Origin: CAZGVV01 sp964529155
GTDB taxonomy: Bacteria; Pseudomonadota; Alphaproteobacteria; Rickettsiales; SXRF01
Length of the DNA: 6,926 nt
Direction: 5' to 3'
Assembly: GCA_964529155.1 (NCBI GenBank)
Contig: CAZGVV010000085.1
Location: forward strand, 1 to 6,926
In this document: positions 1 to 5,513 of the stretch, one piece after another
Layout of the letters: each line of letters starts with the position of its first letter
Numbering within the stretch: position 1 is the stretch's first letter
Translations under genes and position numbers: made by a program
The notes under the pieces: generated by a model
Database searches by the model: none
What the model saw: the letters and a program-made list of their open reading frames with translations, nothing else
Told to the model about the DNA's origin: nothing

Positions 1-2
1 TG

Positions 3-68
3 ACGCTTGTGGCGGTGTGCGTGTTGTTGTATATCCGCAATCACCGCCGTAAAAAAGCGAAGGAATAG
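3..68 (+). CDS. nuoH: C-terminal end of a membrane protein, probably NuoH (partial, 5' end outside window)
   Basis: An open frame runs from the left edge to TAG at 66-68. It encodes 21 residues: a hydrophobic stretch (TLVAVCVLLYI) followed by a very basic tail (RNHRRKKAKE). This fits the end of a last transmembrane helix with a cytoplasmic positive tail. The stop lies 2 bases before nuoI, and nuoH directly precedes nuoI in standard nuo operons, so NuoH, the quinone-chamber subunit of complex I, is the natural candidate. The call rests on position and hydrophobicity only, because no diagnostic NuoH motif falls inside the window. Another small membrane protein inserted between nuoH and nuoI cannot be excluded. 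Confidence 0.55.
   Translation, partial: TLVAVCVLLYIRNHRRKKAKE
60..64 (+). promoter_or_regulatory. Ribosome binding site of nuoI
   Basis: AAGGA lies 6 bases before the ATG at 71, inside the last codons of the preceding gene. It supports the ATG at 71 as the nuoI start and suggests translational coupling to the upstream gene. Confidence 0.7.
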
Positions 69-70
69 AC

Positions 71-559
71 ATGGCCTGGCTATCGCGCACAATCAAAGCT
101 TTCACGCTCTCCGAATTAGTCTTCGGACTTGGCATGACGTTTAAATATTTATTCAAAAAACCCGTTACGGTAAATTACCCTTACGAAAAAGGTCCGATTT
201 CGCCCCGTTTTCGTGGTGAGCACGCGCTCAGGCGGTATGCATCTGGGGAAGAGCGCTGCATTGCGTGCAAATTGTGTGAAGCCATTTGCCCGGCTCAGGC
301 GATCACCATTGAAGCCGAGCCGCGTGAAGACGGTTCACGCCGCACCACGCGCTATGACATCGACATGACCAAATGCATCTATTGCGGATTTTGCCAGGAA
401 GCCTGCCCGGTGGACGCGATTGTCGAAGGCCCGAATTTCGAATTCGCCACCGAAACGCGCGAAGAGTTGATGTATAGCAAAGCAAAACTCCTCGACAATG
501 GTGACCGCTGGGAACCGGCGATTGCGGCGAATTTAAAAGCGGATGCGGAGTACCGGTAA
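71..559 (+). CDS. nuoI: NADH-quinone oxidoreductase subunit I (two [4Fe-4S] ferredoxin-like subunit)
   Basis: The 162-residue protein is the usual length for alphaproteobacterial NuoI. Two ferredoxin motifs are complete: CIACKLCEAICP (Cys63, 66, 69, 73) and CIYCGFCQEACP (Cys102, 105, 108, 112). By family knowledge each cluster (N6a, N6b) takes three Cys from one motif and the fourth from the other, and passes electrons from the NADH arm to cluster N2 in NuoB. The N-terminal part (about residues 7-30) is the amphipathic segment that lies along the membrane, followed by the typical VNYPYEKGPISPRFRGEHAL block. The C-terminus has the usual FEFATETREELMYSK and DRWEPAIAANL stretches. The start at ATG 71 has a good ribosome binding site. 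The stop is 2 bases before the next gene. No key residue is missing. Confidence 0.97.
   Translation: MAWLSRTIKAFTLSELVFGLGMTFKYLFKKPVTVNYPYEKGPISPRFRGEHALRRYASGEERCIACKLCEAICPAQAITIEAEPREDGSRRTTRYDIDMTKCIYCGFCQEACPVDAIVEGPNFEFATETREELMYSKAKLLDNGDRWEPAIAANLKADAEYR
547..550 (+). promoter_or_regulatory. Possible ribosome binding site of the inserted gene
   Basis: GGAG within the last codons of nuoI lies 11 bases before the ATG at 562. That is slightly longer than ideal spacing. With the 2-base gap after the nuoI stop, translation of the inserted gene may depend partly on ribosomes finishing nuoI. Confidence 0.4.
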
Positions 560-561
560 TT

Positions 562-1113
562 ATGACATCTTCACTAGAAAGACTTTCTTGTCAGTACCCA
601 AAAGCAGCCAGAAAAGCGGCAATAATGTTATTTGGTCCTGCCTATCCTGTCAAAATTGAAATAAATCCACAATTAGGGACTGGAGAATATAAAACAAAAC
701 CATATTACATTGAATCTTCAACTCAAATGATTCCAGAAAAAGTTTTGATGGATTTATATACTCATGTTTCCTCTTCACTGCATGAAGAATTCAAGCGTAT
801 AAAAGAAGATCGTTTTTTGAATGATAACGCCCCTCATTTATTAGAAGAGATTGCTTCTATTGGCTCAGGATTCAGAATGCTTGTTGATGCCGGATTAAAT
901 GATACATATGTACAACCAGATGCAATGCGCATACTCAGAGAACGTGAAATTGCAATATCGCAAATAGCCAATGATGAACTCGGGCTGCTACAATCACGTC
1001 CAGGGTTTAAGCAAAGTGTGCAGCTTACACCAGATAAATTGGAGCATATTTTAGAAAAAGCAAGAGATGTTGCGAATACAATGCTTATAGAACAAAGTAG
1101 AGGGAGGAGTTAA
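562..1113 (+). CDS. Unrecognised 183-residue soluble protein inserted between nuoI and nuoJ
   Basis: I do not recognise this protein, and it is not a known complex I subunit. It starts 2 bases after the nuoI stop and ends 1 base before nuoJ, so it should be co-transcribed with the operon. I see no signal peptide, no transmembrane segment, only one Cys (residue 10) and no metal-binding cluster. The N-terminal third (residues 11-50) is basic, then rich in Pro and Tyr. Residues 58-86, 91-99 and 117-143 look helical and charged, and residues 156-178 (starting LTPDKLEHILEKA) form a likely C-terminal helix. GC is about 37% over 601-1110, well below its neighbours. Arginine is AGA/AGG in 7 of 12 cases (residues 7, 17, 105, 126, 168, 180, 182), against 1 of 13 in NuoI. 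The long intact frame fitting exactly between two genes argues that it is real and expressed. The composition suggests transfer from an AT-rich source. Possible roles (complex I assembly or accessory factor, or an unrelated passenger) are guesses. Confidence 0.85.
   Translation: MTSSLERLSCQYPKAARKAAIMLFGPAYPVKIEINPQLGTGEYKTKPYYIESSTQMIPEKVLMDLYTHVSSSLHEEFKRIKEDRFLNDNAPHLLEEIASIGSGFRMLVDAGLNDTYVQPDAMRILREREIAISQIANDELGLLQSRPGFKQSVQLTPDKLEHILEKARDVANTMLIEQSRGRS
1101..1109 (+). promoter_or_regulatory. Strong ribosome binding site of nuoJ, inside the end of the inserted gene
   Basis: AGGGAGGAG lies 5 bases before the nuoJ ATG at 1115 and overlaps codons 180-183 of the inserted gene. It fixes the nuoJ start. 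It also means that loss of the end of the inserted gene would remove the nuoJ translation signal. Confidence 0.8.
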
Positions 1114-1114
1114 A

Positions 1115-1738
1115 ATGGATGCTATAATTGCCCTTCTCCCCACTATTATTTTTTACCTCTTCGCGGGGTTGCTTCTGATTTCCGCGGCTACCGTCATTAC
1201 GGCACGCAATCCCGTGCATGCGGTATTTTTTCTGATTCTGGCGTTTTTTAATGCCAGCGGTTTGTTCGTATTGCTCGGTGCAGAATATTTGGCGATGGCG
1301 CTGGTGATTGTGTATGTCGGCGCGGTGGCGGTGTTATTTTTGTTCGTGGTGATGATGCTGGATGTAAATTTTGTCGAATTGCGCCAGGGATTTTTGCGCT
1401 ACTTGCCGGTCGGCATGGGTGTGGCAGCGGCGCTATTCGCGGAATTTGTGTTGTTGATTTATTATGGTCTGCAAGCCCGCGTGCCTGCGGTGGCTGAAGT
1501 ATCGTCTGGCCTGGCCCCGACGACCAACACACAAGCGCTAGGAGCGGTATTGTATACGAATTATATTTACCCGTTCCAGGTCTCCGGCCTGATTTTACTG
1601 GTTGCGATGATCGGTGCGATTGTGCTTACGCTTAAGCACCGGCCGGATGTGCGACGCCAGCGTATTTCGCAACAAGTAGACCGCAAGCGCGAAGATGCGA
1701 TTTCCATTGTGCAAGTTAAGTCAGGGCAGGGGATATGA
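1115..1738 (+). CDS. nuoJ: NADH-quinone oxidoreductase subunit J (ND6 homologue)
   Basis: The 207-residue membrane protein has about five transmembrane segments, at roughly residues 5-27, 33-54, 62-83, 97-118 and 152-174. The family signature is the third helix, with GAEYLAMALVIVYVGAVAVL around residues 55-74 and then FLFVVMMLDVN. In solved complex I structures this is the helix with a pi-bulge that helps couple quinone reduction to proton pumping. ARNPVHAVFFLIL (30-42) is also a typical NuoJ block. The C-terminus (175-207) is a polar cytoplasmic tail rich in Arg and Lys. The length agrees with alphaproteobacterial NuoJ. The start ATG follows a strong Shine-Dalgarno sequence, and the stop overlaps the nuoK start (ATGA). 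Composition returns to the operon norm straight after the AT-rich inserted gene. Confidence 0.96.
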   Translation: MDAIIALLPTIIFYLFAGLLLISAATVITARNPVHAVFFLILAFFNASGLFVLLGAEYLAMALVIVYVGAVAVLFLFVVMMLDVNFVELRQGFLRYLPVGMGVAAALFAEFVLLIYYGLQARVPAVAEVSSGLAPTTNTQALGAVLYTNYIYPFQVSGLILLVAMIGAIVLTLKHRPDVRRQRISQQVDRKREDAISIVQVKSGQGI

Positions 1739-2070
1739 CATCAACATCCGCATTATTCTTTGGCGACATTGGCTTGTTTCACTATTTAGTGGTGGCAGCG
1801 GCATTATTTACGCTAGGTGTATGCGGTATTTTCCTGAACCGTAAAAACGTCATTACTATTCTGATGTCGATTGAATTAATCCTGCTGGCTGTGAACATTA
1901 ACTTTGTGGCGTTCTCAGCGCAGCTTGGCAATTTGGCCGGGCAGGTATTCGCTGTGTTTGTGCTCACTGTTGCCGCGGCAGAAGCGGCCATTGGCTTGGC
2001 TATTCTTGTCGTATATTTCCGCAACCGTGGGACGATCGCCATTGAAGATGTCGATTTGATGAAGGGCTGA
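1735..2070 (+). CDS. nuoK: NADH-quinone oxidoreductase subunit K (ND4L homologue)
   Basis: The 111-residue protein has three transmembrane helices (about residues 15-33, 40-62 and 71-95). It carries the family blocks LNRKNVI (34-40), MSIELILLAVNINFVAFS (44-61) and LTVAAAEAAIGLAILVVYFR (77-96). The two membrane glutamates essential for proton transfer (Glu36 and Glu72 in E. coli) correspond to Glu47 and Glu83 here. The family is usually about 101-102 residues, so this version has about 10 extra N-terminal residues (MTSTSALFFG) before the usual DIGL-type start. No ATG or GTG lies at the conventional position, and the ATG at 1735 has AGGGG just upstream and overlaps the nuoJ stop by 4 bases, so I keep it. 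The protein belongs to the membrane arm between NuoJ and NuoN. Confidence 0.96.
   Translation: MTSTSALFFGDIGLFHYLVVAAALFTLGVCGIFLNRKNVITILMSIELILLAVNINFVAFSAQLGNLAGQVFAVFVLTVAAAEAAIGLAILVVYFRNRGTIAIEDVDLMKG
2061..2066 (+). promoter_or_regulatory. Ribosome binding site of nuoL
   Basis: GAAGGG in the final codons of nuoK lies 5 bases before the ATG at 2072. It supports that start. Confidence 0.6.
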
Positions 2071-2071
2071 T

Positions 2072-4033
2072 ATGGAAAATTTGATCGCATTGCTCGTATT
2101 CTTGCCACTGCTTGCTGCGGCGGGTGTTGGCCTTTCTGTGCGTGTCATCTCAGTACGTTCGGCGCAAATCATCACCTGTGGCGCATTGCTGATTTCGGCG
2201 ATTTTTGCGGGGATTATTTTTGAAGAATTTGCAGCTACCGCCGAAAACTGGCGCGATGTATTTGGCCCCGGCGGGTTGGTATATAAAGTACAGCTGATGC
2301 CGTGGATTGTATCCGGTGAGTTTTCCTCGGCCTGGACGCTGCGCGTAGATGCGCTCACCGCGGTGATGTTGGTGGTGGTGACCTGGGTATCCGCCGTGGT
2401 GCATTTTTACTCCGTAGGTTACATGTCGCATGATCCGCACCCGCAGCGTTTTATGGCGTATCTGTCGTTATTCACCTTTTTCATGCTCATGCTGGTGACG
2501 GCCAATGATTTCGTGCAAATGTTCCTTGGGTGGGAAGGGGTAGGATTAAGCTCATACCTGCTGATCGGGTTCTGGTTTAAAAACCCTGCGCCGAATGCCG
2601 CAGCAATTAAGGCGTTTTTGGTCAACCGCGTTGGAGATTTTGGCTTTGCTCTGGGGATTTGTGCAGTATTTATGTTATTTGGCACTGTGCAGTTTGATGC
2701 CGTGTTTGCCGCCGTGCCTGCCAAAGCGGGCGAAACCATGGAATTTCTCGGCGGTAGTTTTCCGGCGCTGACGTTGACCTGCCTGCTGCTCTTCATTGGA
2801 GCAATGGGAAAATCAGCCCAAGTGCCGCTTCACACCTGGTTGCCCGATGCCATGGAAGGCCCAACGCCGGTTTCCGCGTTGATCCACGCCGCAACGATGG
2901 TGACGGCGGGTGTATTTATGGTAGTGCGCTGCTCGCCCTTATTCAACGCATCACCCGACGCCCTGGCCGTTATTACGGTTATCGGCGCATTCACCGCCTT
3001 CTTTGCCGCGACGATCGGATTGGTGCAAAACGATATTAAGCGCGTAATCGCTTATTCGACCTGCTCGCAACTGGGCTATATGTTCTTCGCCTGCGGTGTA
3101 GGCGCGTATTCAGCCGCGATGTTCCATTTAATGACGCACGCCTTCTTCAAAGCTCTGTTATTCCTGGGCGCCGGTTCGGTGATTCATGGCATGAGCGGCG
3201 AGCAGGACATGCGCAACATGGGCGGTATCTGGCGAAAATTGCCGTTTACGTATGCCTATATGTGGATTGGCTCATTGGCGTTGGCGGGTATTCCGTTCTT
3301 TGCCGGATATTATTCCAAAGATATTATCCTCGAATCCGCGTTCATGGCGAGTGACTTGGGGCGCGTGGCGTTCTGGGTTGGTATTGCCGCGGCGTGTATG
3401 ACCGCGTTTTACTCCTGGCGTTTGCTGTTCATGACTTTCCACGGCACACCACGTGCCAGTAAAAAAGTCATGGATCATGTGCATGAATCTCCCGGTATCA
3501 TGCTGCTTCCCCTGGTGCTGCTGGCGCTTGGCGCTTTGTTCGCCGGGTATATGGGGGAACATGTGCTGCATATGGTGGCCGGCATTGATACGTTCTGGCA
3601 GCTCGCCATTGCCTCGCATGAGGCGGTGGAAGCGGCACATAATGCCCCTGAGTGGGTGGGCTTGTTGCCATTAGGTGTTGGGCTGGCGGGCATTGGATTA
3701 GCGGCGTTGTTCTATTTGATCCGTCCGAACTATCCGTCTGCTATAGCCCGTGCAATTTCGCCGGTGTATCGCTTCTTGCTTAATAAATGGTATTTCGATG
3801 AATTGTATGATGCCATATTCGTGCGGCCTACCAAGCGTGTGGGAATTTATCTGTGGAAAATTGTTGATGCCCGGGTGATCGACGACCTCGGTCCGAACGG
3901 TGCGGCAAGTCTGGCGCGGTTAGTGGGCGAGCGGGTTTCGCGCCTGCAAACCGGTTATGTGTATCATTATGCCTTTGCCATGCTACTCGGCGTGCTCGGC
4001 ATGGTCAGTTGGGTGGTGTGGCATGGCGTTTAA
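2072..4033 (+). CDS. nuoL: NADH-quinone oxidoreductase subunit L (antiporter-like proton-pumping subunit, ND5 homologue)
   Basis: At 653 residues this is a full-length NuoL, the subunit at the far end of the membrane arm. Key residues of the proton channel are present: Glu155 in GWEGVGLSSYLLIGFW, Lys247 in GKSAQVPLHTWLPDAMEGP (246-264), Lys360 in MTHAFFKALLFLGAGSVIHG (354-373), and Lys416 in AGYYSKDIILE. These match E. coli Glu144, Lys229, Lys342 and Lys399 by my alignment. Many hydrophobic helices follow in the usual order. The C-terminal region has NKWYFDELYDAIFVRP (571-586), the conserved segment before the long lateral helix that runs along the arm, and ends with a last membrane helix (about 631-650). 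The start is 1 base after the nuoK stop. The 3' end overlaps nuoM by 11 bases. Nothing is missing or broken. Confidence 0.97.
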   Translation: MENLIALLVFLPLLAAAGVGLSVRVISVRSAQIITCGALLISAIFAGIIFEEFAATAENWRDVFGPGGLVYKVQLMPWIVSGEFSSAWTLRVDALTAVMLVVVTWVSAVVHFYSVGYMSHDPHPQRFMAYLSLFTFFMLMLVTANDFVQMFLGWEGVGLSSYLLIGFWFKNPAPNAAAIKAFLVNRVGDFGFALGICAVFMLFGTVQFDAVFAAVPAKAGETMEFLGGSFPALTLTCLLLFIGAMGKSAQVPLHTWLPDAMEGPTPVSALIHAATMVTAGVFMVVRCSPLFNASPDALAVITVIGAFTAFFAATIGLVQNDIKRVIAYSTCSQLGYMFFACGVGAYSAAMFHLMTHAFFKALLFLGAGSVIHGMSGEQDMRNMGGIWRKLPFTYAYMWIGSLALAGIPFFAGYYSKDIILESAFMASDLGRVAFWVGIAAACMTAFYSWRLLFMTFHGTPRASKKVMDHVHESPGIMLLPLVLLALGALFAGYMGEHVLHMVAGIDTFWQLAIASHEAVEAAHNAPEWVGLLPLGVGLAGIGLAALFYLIRPNYPSAIARAISPVYRFLLNKWYFDELYDAIFVRPTKRVGIYLWKIVDARVIDDLGPNGAASLARLVGERVSRLQTGYVYHYAFAMLLGVLGMVSWVVWHGV

Positions 4034-5513
4034 TCTTCTCTCCCTGTTGATTGCATTCCCGCTGCTTGGCGCGGCGATCCTCATGCTGTTCCCGCATGGT
4101 GACGAAGCCACACAAGCGCAAGAATCACGCTATATCGCACTGGCGGTTACCGTGCTTACTTTTTTCCTCTCGTTACCGTTATGGCTAGGCTATGACAGCA
4201 GCAATGGCGGCTTCCAATTCGTTGAGCTGTATTCCTGGTTCCAGGGTGCCAATATCAGCTATCATTTAGGCATAGACGGCATTTCCTTATTTATGGTGCT
4301 GCTTACTACCTTCCTGATGCCGCTGGCAATTTTGTGCAGTTGGAAATCCATTACCCACCGCGTGCGCTCCTATATGGCGTGTTTTCTGGCGCTTGAGGGA
4401 ATGTTGCTGGGTGTATTCTGCTCGCTCGATTTGTTCCTGTTTTATCTGTTCTTCGAGGGCATGCTGATTCCCATGTTCCTGATTATCGGGGTGTGGGGCG
4501 GCCAGCGGCGGATTTACGCGGCGTATAAGTTTTTCCTCTACACGCTGCTTGGCTCCGTGTTGTCATTGGTTGCGATCATTTATATTTATTTGCAAATGAG
4601 CACGGCCAGCATCCCTGATTTGATGGCCAGTGCGCATTTCCCATTGCAAACGCAGCAATGGTTGTGGCTGGCGTTGCTCGCATCTTTTGCAGTGAAAGTG
4701 CCGATGTGGCCGGTACATACCTGGCTTCCGGACGCCCACGTGCAAGCGCCGACGGCTGGTTCGGTAATCCTGGCGGGTGTGCTGCTGAAGCTCGGGGCTT
4801 ATGGATTCTTGCGGCTTTCGCTGCCGATTTTACCAGAAGCATCGCATTATTTCGCACCGTTGATTTTCGGCCTGAGCTGCATTGCGGTGGTTTACACCTC
4901 GCTGGTGGCGCTGATGCAGGAAGACATGAAAAAGCTGATCGCCTATTCGTCGGTGGCGCATATGGGATTTGTTACTATTGGGATTTTTTCATTTACGCGT
5001 CAGGGTATTGAAGGCGCATTGGTGCAGATGATCAGCCATGGGTTGGTATCCGGTGCGTTGTTCTTATGCGTCGGCGTGATGTATGACCGCCTGCATACCC
5101 GCGAAATTACGGCTTATGGGGGCGTCGCGCAGGTGATGCCGAAATTTGCGGTAATTTTCATGTTCTTTACCATGGCGTCCGTGGGCTTACCTGCTACGTC
5201 CGGATTTGTCGGGGAGTTTTTGGTGTTGATTGGCGCATTCCAGGCCAGCACATGGGTGGCGGCGTTTGCAGCAACGGGGCTGATTTTAGGTGCGGCATAC
5301 ATGTTGTGGCTATACCGCCGTGTGATGTTTGGCGTGGCCGAAAAAGCCGAAGTGCTCACCATGCCAGAAATTTCCAAACGTGAGTTGGCAATTTTTGTGC
5401 CGCTGGTATTGGCTACACTTTGGCTTGGCATCTATCCACAATCGTGGCTTTCAGCCATTCATGCCAGTGTCGGCGAATTGATGAAGCAGATTGGAGAAAC
5501 CAGTGCACACTAA
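4023..5513 (+). CDS. nuoM: NADH-quinone oxidoreductase subunit M (antiporter-like proton-pumping subunit, ND4 homologue)
   Basis: The 496-residue protein is the usual length for NuoM. Proton-channel residues are all present: Glu145 in LFFEGMLIPMFLIIGVWGG, Lys225 in FAVKVPMWPVHTWLPDAHV (222-240), Lys256 in GVLLKLGAYGFLRL, and Glu398 in SGFVGEFLVL. These correspond to E. coli Glu144, Lys234, Lys265 and Glu407. The MKKLIAYSSVAHMGFVTIGI block (302-321) is also typical. I chose ATG 4023 (MAFNLLSLL) rather than the in-frame ATG at 3957. The extra 22 residues would come from the nuoL coding region, are Cys-rich and unlike NuoM, and the shorter form begins with a normal first helix. The gene overlaps nuoL by 11 bases and has only a weak ribosome binding site (GGGTGG, 4011-4016), so translation is probably coupled to nuoL. 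Confidence 0.96.
   Translation: MAFNLLSLLIAFPLLGAAILMLFPHGDEATQAQESRYIALAVTVLTFFLSLPLWLGYDSSNGGFQFVELYSWFQGANISYHLGIDGISLFMVLLTTFLMPLAILCSWKSITHRVRSYMACFLALEGMLLGVFCSLDLFLFYLFFEGMLIPMFLIIGVWGGQRRIYAAYKFFLYTLLGSVLSLVAIIYIYLQMSTASIPDLMASAHFPLQTQQWLWLALLASFAVKVPMWPVHTWLPDAHVQAPTAGSVILAGVLLKLGAYGFLRLSLPILPEASHYFAPLIFGLSCIAVVYTSLVALMQEDMKKLIAYSSVAHMGFVTIGIFSFTRQGIEGALVQMISHGLVSGALFLCVGVMYDRLHTREITAYGGVAQVMPKFAVIFMFFTMASVGLPATSGFVGEFLVLIGAFQASTWVAAFAATGLILGAAYMLWLYRRVMFGVAEKAEVLTMPEISKRELAIFVPLVLATLWLGIYPQSWLSAIHASVGELMKQIGETSAH
5493..5496 (+). promoter_or_regulatory. Ribosome binding site that sets the GTG start of nuoN
   Basis: GGAG within the end of nuoM lies 6 bases before GTG 5503. The next in-frame ATG (5530) has no comparable purine-rich site at proper distance, so GTG 5503 is preferred. 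Confidence 0.65.

Noticed and set aside
562..1113. The AT-rich gene as an extra iron-sulfur or membrane subunit of complex I
   Set aside because: It has only one cysteine and no hydrophobic stretch long enough to cross a membrane.
545..1120. Insertion sequence or other mobile element carrying the AT-rich gene
   Set aside because: No terminal inverted repeats, target duplication, transposase or recombinase motif was seen. The junctions are simply stop/start spacings.
1915..2358. 147-residue reverse-strand frame across nuoK and nuoL
   Set aside because: It is antisense to two conserved genes, with Ser/Thr/Asn-rich low-complexity content expected from the reverse of hydrophobic codons.
3957..4022. 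In-frame upstream ATG extending nuoM by 22 residues
   Set aside because: The extra residues lie within the nuoL coding sequence, are Cys-rich and unlike NuoM N-termini. ATG 4023 gives the family-like start.
4658..5011. 117-residue + strand frame inside nuoM
   Set aside because: It is an out-of-frame shadow of a well-conserved NuoM region and has no independent support.
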